From the NCBI RefSeq assembly GCF_011043735.1, contig NZ_JAAKGV010000033.1, positions 1 to 48,488 on the forward strand: a stretch of 48,488 nucleotides of DNA. Reading direction: 5' to 3'. Source of the stretch: Methylobacterium sp. DB0501. GTDB taxonomy: Bacteria; Pseudomonadota; Alphaproteobacteria; Rhizobiales; Beijerinckiaceae. The notes under the pieces were generated by a model. It saw only the letters and a list, made by a program, of their open reading frames with translations. It ran no database searches and was not told the origin of the DNA. Made by a program: the position numbers and the translations under genes. Shown here piece after piece: positions 8,128 through 17,130 of the stretch (position 1 is the stretch's first letter; the number at the start of each line of letters is the position of its first letter).

Positions 8128-8541
8128 TTACGCGAAGGCCCGCAGGCTCACGCGCACGATGGCGTAGAGGCAGGCGACCGCGACGACGACGCAGTAGAAG
8201 TTGTTGGCGATGACCGCGGCGATGCGCAGGCCCTTGTCGTGGACGTAGTCCTCGATGACGATCTGCAGGCCCATCCGCATGTGGTTGGTGACCGAGAGGA
8301 CGCCGAGGATCAGCAGGATCGCCACCAGCGGATGCGACACCAGGGCGACCGCCTCAGGATAGGGCCGGCCGGCCATCAGGGCGACGATCACCACGAAGGC
8401 GAGGACGAGGGGCACGTTGGACACCGCGGTGACGCGGTGCATCCACCACTCGCGGGTGCCGTGATGCGCCGCGCCCAGGCCGCTGACGCGGGCCCGCGCG
8501 GTGCGGATCGAGGGACGGATGTCGGGGCGGTTGTCGGCCAT
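8128..8541 (-). CDS. sdhD: Succinate dehydrogenase membrane anchor subunit
   Basis: A 137-aa hydrophobic anchor with three membrane helices (about 42-57, 69-92 and 106-130). SVTNHMRMGLQIVIEDYVHDKG (83-104) is the SdhD signature, with His87 as the likely heme b axial ligand and the Asp98-Tyr99 pair at the quinone site. It follows sdhC with a 16-bp gap and precedes sdhA by 22 bp, so the three are surely one transcript. Confidence 0.93.
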   Translation of the reverse strand: MADNRPDIRPSIRTARARVSGLGAAHHGTREWWMHRVTAVSNVPLVLAFVVIVALMAGRPYPEAVALVSHPLVAILLILGVLSVTNHMRMGLQIVIEDYVHDKGLRIAAVIANNFYCVVVAVACLYAIVRVSLRAFA

Positions 8542-8557
8542 CGGTTCGTCGTCCTTG

Positions 8558-8977
8558 TCAGCGCGCCACCAGGGCGACGAGCCAGATCAGCACCGTCAGG
8601 GCGACCGAGCCGATCAGGGTGAAGCGGGCCATCGCGATGCGGGTGCCGGGCTCCATGCCGCGGCCGAAATCCCACACCAGGTGGCGGATGCCGCCGAGCA
8701 TGTGGTGCAGCAGGATCCAGGTATAGACGAACAGGATCAGCCGCCCGAGGATCGAGCCGAAGAACCACGCGACCGGGCCGTAGGCGCCCGGGCCGGCGGC
8801 GAGCGCCACGAGCCACAAGGCGAGCAACGCCGTGCCGCCGTAGAGCGCCACGCCGGTGATGCGGTGGGCCACCGACATCGCCATGGTCCAGGTCCAGCGG
8901 TAGATCTGGAGATGGGGCGAGAGCGGTCGGACGACCGGTCTGCCGGCGGGGTTCGTGGGCCTTGCGGTGTCCGCCAT
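8558..8977 (-). CDS. sdhC: Succinate dehydrogenase cytochrome b556 subunit
   Basis: A 139-aa heme/quinone anchor. RPLSPHLQIYRW (17-28) and SVAHRITG (35-42) are the diagnostic SdhC N-terminal motifs; HHMLGGIRHLVWDFG (91-105) holds the heme-ligand His92. Three membrane helices are visible. It is the first gene of the sdh cluster; the ATG at 8977 is preceded by GAGGATC. The upstream 296 bp are shared with a divergent LysR gene. Confidence 0.94.
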   Translation of the reverse strand: MADTARPTNPAGRPVVRPLSPHLQIYRWTWTMAMSVAHRITGVALYGGTALLALWLVALAAGPGAYGPVAWFFGSILGRLILFVYTWILLHHMLGGIRHLVWDFGRGMEPGTRIAMARFTLIGSVALTVLIWLVALVAR

Positions 8978-9128
8978 CGTGATCCTCGGATTCCCTGGTC
9001 TGTACCGGCTCTAAACTGGGTCACCTACCGGCTCCGCCGTGCGCGTGCAACGTGGCCGCTGGTCCAGGCAAGTGACAGACGCGTCGCTCTGTTTCCTTGG
9101 AACGCGTCCAATTCGCAATGCGGTTCTC

Positions 9129-9149
9129 GTTGACCCAGGCTTCGTCAAC
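9129..9149. promoter_or_regulatory. Candidate LysR-type operator
   Basis: A perfect 6-bp inverted repeat with a 9-nt spacer, GTTGAC (9129-9134) and GTCAAC (9144-9149), lies between sdhC and the divergent lysR-type gene, 125 bp from the regulator start. The size (21 bp) fits LysR-type boxes and the position fits autoregulation and possibly control of sdh. No other inverted repeat of this quality was seen in the 296-bp intergenic stretch. Function is inference. Confidence 0.4.
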
Positions 9150-9273
9150 CGCGAAGGATCCTCGCGCCCCTGGTCATCGCGGGGCGGCGCGATCTACCTT
9201 CGCGGCCGGCGAAACGATCGGTCGAGGACAGGATGTCCGGCCGCCCGTCGTCGACTGCGCGGGAGGCGCCGCC

Positions 9274-10164
9274 ATGCATTTCGATCTCGTCGACCTCAGC
9301 CTGTTCCGCCACGTGGTCGAGGCGGGCTCGATCACCCACGGGGCCGCCCGGGCGAACCTGGCGCTCGCCGCGGCGAGCCACCGCATCCGCAGCATGGAAG
9401 CCTCGCTCGGCGCCGCCCTGCTCACCCGGGCGCGGCTCGGCGTCACCCCGACGCCGGCCGGGCGCACCCTGCTGGCCCATGCCCGGCAGATCCTCGGCAA
9501 CGTCGAGCGGCTGCAGGGGGACCTCGCCGCCTTCGCGGGCGGCGCGGCGGGACAGATCCGGGTGCTCTCCAACACCAACGCGCTGACCGAGTTCCTGCCC
9601 GAGGTGCTCTCGGCCTATCTCGCCGAGCATCCGGGGGTGAGCGTCGACATCGAGGAGCGGTTGTCGGACGAGATCGTCGGCCTCGTCGCCGAGGGCGCGG
9701 CGGATCTCGGCCTCGTCGCCGGCACGGTGGAGACCGGCAGCCTCGCGACCTATCCGTTCCGCCGCGACCGCTTCGTGCTGGTGGTGGCGGCGGATCATCC
9801 CCTGGCGGCACGCCCCTCGGTGACCTTCGCGGAGGTGCTGGGCCACGACCTCGTCGGGCTCGACCGGGCGAGCGCGCTGACCCGCTTCCTCGCCGGAAAG
9901 GCCGGGCGCAGCGGCCAGCCCCTGCGCCTGCGCGTGCAGCTGCGCGGCTTCGACGCGGTCTGCCGCCTCGTCGAGTGCCGGGTCGGCCTCGGCATCGTGC
10001 CGGAGACGACCGCGCGCCGGGCCGCCCGCACCATGGCGATCGCCACCGTGGCGCTGGAGGATCCGTGGGCGGTCCGCGACCTGACGATCTGCCTGCGCGA
10101 TCTCGCCGCCCTGCCCCCCTTCGCCCAGGACTTCATCGCCCACCTGCGGGCGCCCGGGGAGTGA
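9274..10164 (+). CDS. LysR-family transcriptional regulator
   Basis: A 296-aa LysR-type regulator. N-terminal winged helix-turn-helix (about 1-62: HFDLVDLSLFRHVVEAGSIT, ASHRIRSMEASLGAALLTR, TPAGRTLLAHA), linker helix, then a LysR substrate-binding domain (about 90-290). The ATG at 9274 has GGGAGG at 9261-9266; the frame is open further upstream but lacks homology-like sequence. It is divergent from sdhC. The effector is unknown; the VGLGIVPE motif of the effector domain is present. Whether it controls sdh cannot be told. Confidence 0.88.
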   Translation: MHFDLVDLSLFRHVVEAGSITHGAARANLALAAASHRIRSMEASLGAALLTRARLGVTPTPAGRTLLAHARQILGNVERLQGDLAAFAGGAAGQIRVLSNTNALTEFLPEVLSAYLAEHPGVSVDIEERLSDEIVGLVAEGAADLGLVAGTVETGSLATYPFRRDRFVLVVAADHPLAARPSVTFAEVLGHDLVGLDRASALTRFLAGKAGRSGQPLRLRVQLRGFDAVCRLVECRVGLGIVPETTARRAARTMAIATVALEDPWAVRDLTICLRDLAALPPFAQDFIAHLRAPGE

Positions 10165-10307
10165 GGGGCGCCCGCTTCCCTTGCTCCGCGGCCCTCAGGC
10201 CAACGGCCCGGCGCGCCAGCCCCCGTCGTGGGGCCCTGCACACCCGGCCGATCCTCGGGTAAGAGTGCGACATCCCGAGCCGATCGACGAGGCGACGACC
10301 CCATCCC

Positions 10308-10766
10308 ATGCACGATCCCGCGCACCCGCCCGAGCCCGCCTCACTGGTCGATGCCGAGGCGCATTCCGCCGGCTTCCGGCAGGTGCGCGAGGCGCGCCGG
10401 CTCGAGCTGGTCGAGGATTACGTCGAGCTGATCGCCGACCTGATCGGTGACGGCGGCGAGGCGCGGCAGGTCGACATCGCGGCCCGCCTCGGCGTCGCGC
10501 AGCCGACGGTGGCCAAGATGCTCAAGCGCCTGGCCGAGGACGGCCTGGTGCAGCAGCGGCCCTATCGCGGCGTGTTCCTCACCGAGGCCGGCCGCACCCT
10601 CGCCGCGGAGGCGCGGGAGCGCCACCGCATCGTCGAGTCGTTCCTGCTCGCCCTCGGCGTGAGCCCGGACGTGGCGCGCTGCGACGCCGAGGGCATCGAG
10701 CACCACGTCAGCCGCGAGACGCTCGAGGCGTTCCGCCGCTTCACCGCCGCCCGGACCACGGCCTGA
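10308..10766 (+). CDS. mntR: Manganese-responsive regulator MntR (DtxR family)
   Basis: A 152-aa DtxR/MntR-type regulator that represses manganese importers (or activates exporters) when Mn(II) binds. Winged helix at about 50-92 (EARQVDIAARLGVAQPTVAKML). By comparison with Bacillus MntR, the metal ligands appear conserved: Asp37, Glu40, His106, Glu128, Glu131 and His132 (EDYVE; ERHRIVE; DAEGIEHH). A 30-residue N-terminal extension resembles the E. coli type. No mntH or other manganese transporter is in the window, so its targets lie elsewhere. It converges with the chemoreceptor gene, 22 bp between stops. Confidence 0.92.
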   Translation: MHDPAHPPEPASLVDAEAHSAGFRQVREARRLELVEDYVELIADLIGDGGEARQVDIAARLGVAQPTVAKMLKRLAEDGLVQQRPYRGVFLTEAGRTLAAEARERHRIVESFLLALGVSPDVARCDAEGIEHHVSRETLEAFRRFTAARTTA

Positions 10767-10788
10767 GCGGCGGGACGCGTCGAGCTCG

Positions 10789-12075
10789 TCAGGCCGCCCG
10801 GACGCTCTTCAGGAAGGCATCCGTCTGCGCGCTCAGATCGCGCGAGCGGTCCGAGACGTCGGACGAGGCGGCGATCACCCGCTCGGCGGTCTTGCCGGTC
10901 TCCTCGGCGGAGGCCGACACGCTGGCGGTGCCGCTCATCACCTCGCCGGCCCCGGAGGCGGCCTGCGAGACGTTTCGGACGATCTCCTGAGTCGCGGCGT
11001 TCTGCTCCTCGACCGCCGCGGCGATCGCCGTGGTCACGCTGCTGATCTCGCGGATCCGCGCCCCGAAGCCGCCGATCGCCGACACCGCCTGTGCCGTCGA
11101 GTCCTGGATCCGGGTGATCTGCGAGGAGATCTCCTCGGTCGCCTTGGCGGTCTGGTTGGCGAGTTCCTTGACCTCCGCGGCGACGACCGCGAAGCCCCGC
11201 CCCGCCTCGCCGGCCCGCGCCGCCTCGATCGTGGCGTTCAGCGCCAGCAGGTTGGTCTGCCCGGCGATCGACGAGATCAGGCTCACCACGTCGCCGATCT
11301 TGCTCACCGCGCCACTCAGCTCCTGCACCAGGCGCGCGGTTCCGTCGGCCTCGACCACCGCCGCCTCGGCCAGGGCCGCCGAGCCCTGGACCTGGCGGCC
11401 GATCTCGGTGACGGAGCTGCCCAGCTCCTCCGAGGCCGCCGCCACCGTACCGATATTGGTCGAGGTGTGCATGGCCGAACTCGCCACCGCGTTCGAGCGG
11501 GCGCTGGTCTGGTCGGCGGTCCCGGCCATCGCGGCGGCGGCCGTCTGCATCTCGGCGGCGGCCTTCGACAGGCTCTCGAACAGGGCCGAGGAATCTCGGG
11601 CGAAGCCCGCGACCATCGCGTCGATCCGCTTGGCCCGCGCCTCGTCGTTGAGCTTGATCTCCATCTCTTCCTGGATGTCGACCAGCGAACCGCAGATCCG
11701 CAGCGGGACGCCGTTCGCGTCGTAGGCCGCGCCGCCGGTGGCCCGGAACCAGCGCGGCTTCCCGTCCGGCATCACGATCCGGTACTTGACGTCGTAGGCG
11801 CCCTGGTTCTTGACGTCTTTGATCGCCGCCGCGAAGGCAGTCATGATGCGGTCGAGGTCTTCCGGGTAGATCCGGCTCGACCAGGATTCGAGCTTGTCCG
11901 GATATGACTCGGCCGTCGTGTAGCCGACCACGCGGCGGAATTCCGGCGTCCAGGTGACCCGGGTCTTCGGATGCGTGAGGTCTCCCTGGTGTGGGATGAC
12001 CTCCCACAACCCGACGCCGGCGCGCGTCGCAAGCAGTTCGAGGAATCCATCCTTGCGGGAGAAGCGCGTCAGCAT
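10789..12075 (-). CDS. Soluble PAS-domain methyl-accepting chemotaxis protein
   Basis: A 428-aa chemoreceptor without any membrane segment. N-terminal PAS fold (about 12-136; WTPEFRRVVGY, RIYPEDLDRI, YRIVMPDGKPRWFRATG, GSLVDIQEEME). From about 150 to the end is the cytoplasmic helical hairpin, with the highly conserved tip at about 268-303 (AGQTNLLALNATIEAARAG, GRGFAVVAAEV). There is no HAMP domain and no C-terminal CheR/CheB tether pentapeptide. The lack of a membrane anchor points to a cytoplasmic energy, redox or metabolite sensor. No che genes are adjacent. Confidence 0.93.
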   Translation of the reverse strand: MLTRFSRKDGFLELLATRAGVGLWEVIPHQGDLTHPKTRVTWTPEFRRVVGYTTAESYPDKLESWSSRIYPEDLDRIMTAFAAAIKDVKNQGAYDVKYRIVMPDGKPRWFRATGGAAYDANGVPLRICGSLVDIQEEMEIKLNDEARAKRIDAMVAGFARDSSALFESLSKAAAEMQTAAAAMAGTADQTSARSNAVASSAMHTSTNIGTVAAASEELGSSVTEIGRQVQGSAALAEAAVVEADGTARLVQELSGAVSKIGDVVSLISSIAGQTNLLALNATIEAARAGEAGRGFAVVAAEVKELANQTAKATEEISSQITRIQDSTAQAVSAIGGFGARIREISSVTTAIAAAVEEQNAATQEIVRNVSQAASGAGEVMSGTASVSASAEETGKTAERVIAASSDVSDRSRDLSAQTDAFLKSVRAA

Positions 12076-12191
12076 AGGGTCACCGGTCGTCCTGTTCCGC
12101 GACCTGTATACGAGAGGACGGTAAAGGCGCCGTTACGTCACCGCACCGGCGCCTTGGCCAGGCGCACCCGGCCGCCCGGGCTGGGCCGGCG

Positions 12192-13238
12192 TCAGCGCGG
12201 CATCAGGGCCCAGTAATCGAGGTCGAGGATCACCGCCGGGTCGTAGCCGTCGCCGGTCCTGTCCGGATGGGCGCCGCAAGCCTGATTCTTGGTCGCGACC
12301 GTGCGCAGGCGAAGCGCCCCGACGTCGCGACGCCCCGGCAGGTCGGCCACCGCCAGCACCTCGCTCCAGGCATAGACCGTGTCGCCGGAGAACAAGGGCG
12401 CGACGTGGCGCCCGGCATTGATGCCGGCGATCGAGAAGGCGTTGCCCAGCCCGTTGAAGCTGAGGGCCCGGGCGAGCGAGATGACGTGGCCGCCATAGAT
12501 CAGCCGCTTGCCGAAGCGGGTGTCCTTGGCGGCGTAGCCGTCGAAATGGACCTTGGCGGTGTTCTGGAACAGCCGGGTGGCGATCTGGTGCTCGGCCTCC
12601 TCGACGGTCATGCCGTCGACGTGGTCGATGCGCTCGCCCACCGTGTAGTCGCCGAAGCGGTGCGGGCTGCCGGCGAGGCCGAGGTCGTAGCCTTGCGCGT
12701 CCAGGGGCGGCAGGCCGGCGGCCAGGTCCTCCGGCGCCACCGCCTTGGCCAGCGCCGGCACCGCCTCGTCCGTGATCGTCGCCTCGGGGTCGCGCTTGCG
12801 CACCAGCACCCAGCGGCAATAGCTGAGCACCGCCTCCCCTGCGGCGTCGTACCCCGTGGAGCGGACATAGACCACGCCGGTCTGCCGGTTCGAGCTCTCC
12901 TTGAGGCCGATCACCTCCGAGACCGAGTTCAGCGTCTCGCCCGGATAGACCGGCCGCAGGAACCGCCCCTCGGCGTAGCCGAGATTGGCGACCGCGTTGA
13001 GCGAGATGTCCGGCACGGTCTTGCCGAAGACGACGTGGAACACCAGCAGGTCGTCGAGGGGCGCCCGTGCGTAGCCGAAGGCCGCCGCGAAGGCATCGGA
13101 GGATTGCACCGCGAAGCGCGGGCCGTAGAGCGCGGTGTAGAGCGCCACGTCGCCGACGGTCACGGTGCGCGGCGTAGCGTGGCGAATGGTTTCCCCGAGG
13201 CGGAAATCCTCGAAGAAACGGCCCGGATTCGTCTTCAT
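12192..13238 (-). CDS. meaC: MaoC-family dehydratase, probable mesaconyl-CoA hydratase
   Basis: A 348-aa double-hotdog MaoC-type hydratase. The start MKTNPGRFFEDFRLGE... RHATPRTVTVGDVALYTALYG and the length match mesaconyl-CoA (2-methylfumaryl-CoA) hydratases of the ethylmalonyl-CoA pathway (MeaC in methylobacteria, Mch in Rhodobacter), which interconvert mesaconyl-CoA and methylmalyl-CoA during C1/C2 assimilation. Two hotdog halves are visible (about 10-160 and 190-345). ATG at 13238 is preceded by AGAGGGG; the upstream in-frame extension is not protein-like. No other pathway genes are adjacent. Family is firm; the exact substrate is inferred from remembered homologs. Confidence 0.8.
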   Translation of the reverse strand: MKTNPGRFFEDFRLGETIRHATPRTVTVGDVALYTALYGPRFAVQSSDAFAAAFGYARAPLDDLLVFHVVFGKTVPDISLNAVANLGYAEGRFLRPVYPGETLNSVSEVIGLKESSNRQTGVVYVRSTGYDAAGEAVLSYCRWVLVRKRDPEATITDEAVPALAKAVAPEDLAAGLPPLDAQGYDLGLAGSPHRFGDYTVGERIDHVDGMTVEEAEHQIATRLFQNTAKVHFDGYAAKDTRFGKRLIYGGHVISLARALSFNGLGNAFSIAGINAGRHVAPLFSGDTVYAWSEVLAVADLPGRRDVGALRLRTVATKNQACGAHPDRTGDGYDPAVILDLDYWALMPR

Positions 13239-13389
13239 CGTCGCCCCTCTGCGAAGAGTCTTCGCCTCTCGTGCGAGAGCCTGCCGGGCGAAGGCGCCGG
13301 GCAGGCTCCGGATCGTGTCGGGCCGGGAGCGGGCTTTGCCGTCCGGCCGGTGCATCGCGGGAGAGATGAGGGGCAGCCCCGCCGGCCGG

Positions 13390-13737
13390 TCAAGCCCTAC
13401 CGGCGGGTGGGCCGCCGATCAGGCTCGCGAGCCTGTCCGCCAGGGCCGGCCCGTCGCCGGCGACGCGGAACAGCTTGATCCGGGCGGTCGCCCCGGTGGC
13501 GAGGGTCACTGCCGAGGCCGGCAGCCCGAGGGCGCGCCGCAGCACGTCCCGGACCGCCGCGTTGGCGGCGCCGTCCTCCGGCGCCGCCCGTACCCGCACC
13601 TTCAGCACGGGCAATCCGTCGTCCCGGGTCTCGACGCCGTCGAGCCCGTCGCGCCCGCCCCGCGGGGTGGCCCGGACCCGGACCTCGATCCCCGAAGGCG
13701 TGACCCGCCAGGGCGCGGCTTTCGCCACCCCGATCAC
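13390..13737 (-). CDS. DUF167 (YggU-like) protein
   Basis: A 115-aa DUF167 protein of unknown biochemical function. Typical features: VRVRATPRGGRDGL near the N-terminus, LKVRVRAAPEDGAANAAV (residues about 45-62) and the VTLATGATARIKLFRV segment, the alpha/beta fold core. It starts with GTG that overlaps the stop of the YggT gene (GTGA), so the two are translationally coupled. The yggT-yggU pairing is widespread in proteobacteria. Confidence 0.9.
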   Translation of the reverse strand: MIGVAKAAPWRVTPSGIEVRVRATPRGGRDGLDGVETRDDGLPVLKVRVRAAPEDGAANAAVRDVLRRALGLPASAVTLATGATARIKLFRVAGDGPALADRLASLIGGPPAGRA

Positions 13738-14021
13738 GCCATGCCGGCGAAGATCTCGAACATCAGGTTGCGCAGGAAGAACAGGCCGAGGACCAGGATG
13801 ATCGGCGAGATGTCGATGCCGCCGAGGTTCGGCAGGATGCGCCGGATCGGCCGCAGGGCCGGCTCGGTCACCCGGAACAGGAACTCCCCGATCTGCGACA
13901 CGATCGGGTTGCGCACGTTGACCACGTTGAAGGCCACGAGCCAGCTCAGCACGGCACTGGCGATGAGCAGGTACACGTAGAGCGTGATGATGTTGTCGAT
14001 GAGCCAGAGAATCGAGCGCAT
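13734..14021 (-). CDS. YggT-family membrane protein
   Basis: A 95-aa YggT-family protein with two membrane segments (about 8-33 and 70-92). Conserved pieces: IDNIITLYVYLLIASAVLSW, VTEPALRPIRRILPNLGGIDISPI. YggT proteins have been linked to osmotic tolerance, and cyanobacterial or plastid relatives to membrane organisation. The ATG at 14021 gives the normal family length; an upstream in-frame Met is rejected because the added 33 residues are not conserved-looking and run towards the tRNA. First gene of the two-gene yggT-yggU unit. Confidence 0.88.
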   Translation of the reverse strand: MRSILWLIDNIITLYVYLLIASAVLSWLVAFNVVNVRNPIVSQIGEFLFRVTEPALRPIRRILPNLGGIDISPIILVLGLFFLRNLMFEIFAGMA

Positions 14022-14131
14022 GCGCGGTCCGTGCGAGCCCGGGGCGCCCGGCGCGCAGTCGCGACGCGGCGAGGCCACCAAGGGAATTGACAGGCTGAGA
14101 AAGGGCGGCCTAAAAGGCACCCGCCTCGGAC

Positions 14132-14207
<76 letters not shown>

Positions 14208-14318
14208 GGCCTGCCTCGCGTGGTTAACGCAGGGTTGGTCGGGTGGCGGGGCAGGTGGCACGGAGCCACCGGGTAAGACAGGTCGCGTCAAGCGACACGA
14301 TCGATACCCGCTTTCGGC

Positions 14319-14983
<665 letters not shown>

Positions 14984-15295
14984 ATGGATTACCAGTACGT
15001 CGACGGCCGGCTCCAGATCCGCCGGACCGAAGAGGAAAAAAAGCCGATCCTCCAGCGCCTCAAGCGCATCGAGGGGCAGGTGCGCGGCCTCCAGGCCATG
15101 GTCCAGGAGGACCGCTACTGCCTCGACGAGGTGCAGCAGATGAACGCCATCACGGCGGCGGTGCGCGAGGCGGTGCTGCAGCTCATCAGCACCCATCTCG
15201 ACGCCTCCGTCGCCTACGCGGTGCGCGCCGAGGATCATGACGGCGCCGTCGAGGAGATGGTGCGGGTGCTGCGCGCGGCCCTCCGGCAGACCTGA
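14984..15295 (+). CDS. CsoR/RcnR/FrmR-family (DUF156) repressor
   Basis: A 103-aa all-helical repressor: LQRLKRIEGQVRGLQAMVQEDRYCLDEV then ITAAVREAVLQLISTHLD. These regulators derepress when a metal or formaldehyde binds. Cys46 is the invariant first ligand and His71 occupies the place of the CsoR His, but the CsoR second Cys is Ser75 here. Cys-His without the second Cys is nearer to FrmR (formaldehyde sensing) or RcnR than to copper-type CsoR. In an organism that handles C1 compounds a formaldehyde or metal role is attractive but unproven. No effector gene is adjacent. Confidence 0.85.
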   Translation: MDYQYVDGRLQIRRTEEEKKPILQRLKRIEGQVRGLQAMVQEDRYCLDEVQQMNAITAAVREAVLQLISTHLDASVAYAVRAEDHDGAVEEMVRVLRAALRQT

Positions 15296-15384
15296 CGGTT
15301 CGGGCTGACGGTGGTCGGAGGGAGCGGGACCCCGCGCTGTCCGGTCGCCCTGGCGGTGCCGGGACCCGGGCTTATCTAGGCCCC

Positions 15385-16803
15385 ATGTCCGCTGCGCGCG
15401 ACTCCGCGCGCCTCCTCGCACGAGCCTTGCCCTCCATGTCCGCCTCCGACAGCGAAGCCAATCGCTTCTCCGCCCGCGCCGCCCGCTACGCCAAGGTCGG
15501 CGCCAATGTGGGCGGTGTCGCCGCCCGGATGGCCGGTGCGCGGCTTCTCGGCCGCAAGGGCGAGGACATGTCGAGCGCCGCGGCCCTCGCCCAGGCGCTC
15601 GGCGGCCTCAAGGGCCCGATCATGAAGGTGGCGCAGCTTCTGGCCACGGTGCCGGACCTGCTGCCGCCCGAATACGCCTCCGAGCTGCAGAAGCTGCAAT
15701 CCGAGGCGCCGCCGATGGGGGCCGCCTTCGTCAAGCGCCGCATGGCTGCCGAACTCGGGCCCCAGTGGCAGGGCCGCTTCGGCAAGTTCGAGCTGCGCCC
15801 GGCCGCCGCCGCCTCCCTCGGCCAGGTCCATCGGGCCGAGGCGCTGGACGGCACGCCGCTCGCCTGCAAGCTGCAATATCCGGACATGCAATCCGCCGTC
15901 GAGGCGGACCTGAAGCAGCTCGAGCTCGCCTTCGCCCTGCACCGGCGCATCAGCTCGGTCATCGACACCCGCGAGATCGCCAAGGAAATCGGCGACCGGG
16001 TGCGGGAGGAGCTGGACTATACCCGTGAGGCCAAGCACGCCGCGCTCTACGCCGAGATCCTGGGCGGCGTCGAGACGGTGCGGGTGCCGCTCGTCCATCC
16101 CGACCTGTCGACGAGGCGCCTGCTGACCCAGGGCTGGCTCGAGGGTGAGAAGATCCTGAACTTCACCGCCGGACCGCTGGAGGTGCGCAACCGCCTCGCC
16201 CACGCGATGTTCCAGGCCTGGTGGCATCCCTTCAGCCGCGCCGCGGTGATCCACGGCGACCCCCATCTCGGCAACTACACGGTGTTCTCGGAAGACGACG
16301 AGCCGCAAGGCATCAACCTGCTCGACTACGGCTGCATCCGCATCTTCCATCCCCGCTTCGTCGGCGGCGTGGTCGACCTCTACAAGGGCCTGCTCCACGG
16401 CGACGAGGCGCGCATCGTGCATGCCTACGAGAGCTGGGGTTTCCGCAATCTCACCCGCGAGCTCGTCGACATCCTCAACATCTGGGCGCGCTTCATCTAC
16501 GGCCCGCTGCTCGAGGACCGGGTCCGCACGGTGGCGGACGGCGTCAAGCCGGGCGAGTACGGCCGGCGCCAGGCCTTCGAGGTCCATCGCGCCCTCAAGG
16601 AACGCGGGCCCGTGACCGTGCCGCGCGAATTCGTGTTCATGGACCGGGCGGCGGTGGGCTTGGGCGCGGTGTTCCTGCACCTGCGCTCCGAGCTGAACTA
16701 TCACCGGTTGTTCGAGGCGCAGATCGACAGCTTCTCCCTCGACGATCTCGCCGCGCGCCAGCACGCCGCCCTGGAGAAGGCCGGCCTGCCGCAGCCGGCC
16801 TGA
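15385..16803 (+). CDS. ABC1/UbiB-family atypical kinase
   Basis: A 472-aa member of the ABC1 (ADCK/COQ8/UbiB) family, linked to ubiquinone and lipid metabolism. Conserved parts: the KxxQ motif (LKGPIMKVAQLL, about 75-86), an Ala-rich nucleotide loop (AAAASLGQVHRA), the catalytic HGDPHLGNY (about 290-298), and the DYG metal motif (LLDYGCIRIF, about 313). No C-terminal membrane helices, unlike the UbiB paralog at 39968. It is preceded by the CsoR-type gene, 89 bp away. The start is uncertain: ATG at 15385 has no clear ribosome-binding site and a second in-frame ATG lies at 15436. Substrate unknown. Confidence 0.88.
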   Translation: MSAARDSARLLARALPSMSASDSEANRFSARAARYAKVGANVGGVAARMAGARLLGRKGEDMSSAAALAQALGGLKGPIMKVAQLLATVPDLLPPEYASELQKLQSEAPPMGAAFVKRRMAAELGPQWQGRFGKFELRPAAAASLGQVHRAEALDGTPLACKLQYPDMQSAVEADLKQLELAFALHRRISSVIDTREIAKEIGDRVREELDYTREAKHAALYAEILGGVETVRVPLVHPDLSTRRLLTQGWLEGEKILNFTAGPLEVRNRLAHAMFQAWWHPFSRAAVIHGDPHLGNYTVFSEDDEPQGINLLDYGCIRIFHPRFVGGVVDLYKGLLHGDEARIVHAYESWGFRNLTRELVDILNIWARFIYGPLLEDRVRTVADGVKPGEYGRRQAFEVHRALKERGPVTVPREFVFMDRAAVGLGAVFLHLRSELNYHRLFEAQIDSFSLDDLAARQHAALEKAGLPQPA

Positions 16804-16818
16804 CGGCAGGAGCCCCAC

Positions 16819-16935
16819 GGCGCGGTGCACCGTCCTGATCCGACAAGCGGCGCGGTGCGCCGCCCGGGATCTAGAAAGAGGCGCGGTGCACCGCCATGCA
16901 CCCTCGAATCGGAAAAAGGTGCGGATCCGCACCTT
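16819..16935. repeat. Short array of palindromic repeats
   Basis: Three near-identical 14-bp units GGCGCGGTGCACCG start at 16819, 16849 (one change, GCGCCG) and 16880, spaced 30-31 bp apart; each is followed by a GATCCGACAA-like tail. The third is contained in a GCGGTGCACCGC palindrome. The array ends with a perfect 20-bp palindrome (16916-16935, AAGGTGCGG/CCGCACCTT around ATC/GAT). It lies in the 327-bp gap between the ABC1 kinase and the cox gene. It could be a REP-like element, a cluster of operator sites, or a terminator region; no protein-coding potential was seen here. Confidence 0.6.
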
Positions 16936-17130
16936 CGGCCTTCGCGCCGCGGCAGCCCCGGATCATGGTCCGGGCCGCCTTCTGCGCCGAAGACACGAGT
17001 TCCCGCAACGATTTGCGGTTCGCCCGGGCACGACCGCTCCCCACGCTCGGCCCGCATATCGGCTGATTGCCGGGACCTTGGGCATGCGCTAAAGCCCGGC
17101 CAACGAGCACAAGACGGGGTCTACCGCATC

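Noticed and set aside
6129..8213. Plus-strand frame of 694 codons over sdhA
   Set aside because: Antisense to sdhA, which has all its catalytic motifs; the translation is low complexity.
9101..9125. Possible EcfG promoter GGAAC near the divergent lysR gene
   Set aside because: GGAAC is present, but at 16-17 nt spacing no CGTT follows (the sequence reads CGGTT), so it does not fit the consensus.
16819..16935. CRISPR array
   Set aside because: The units are only 14 bp and palindromic, spacers are 16-17 bp and partly similar to one another, and no cas genes are present. No CRISPR was found elsewhere.
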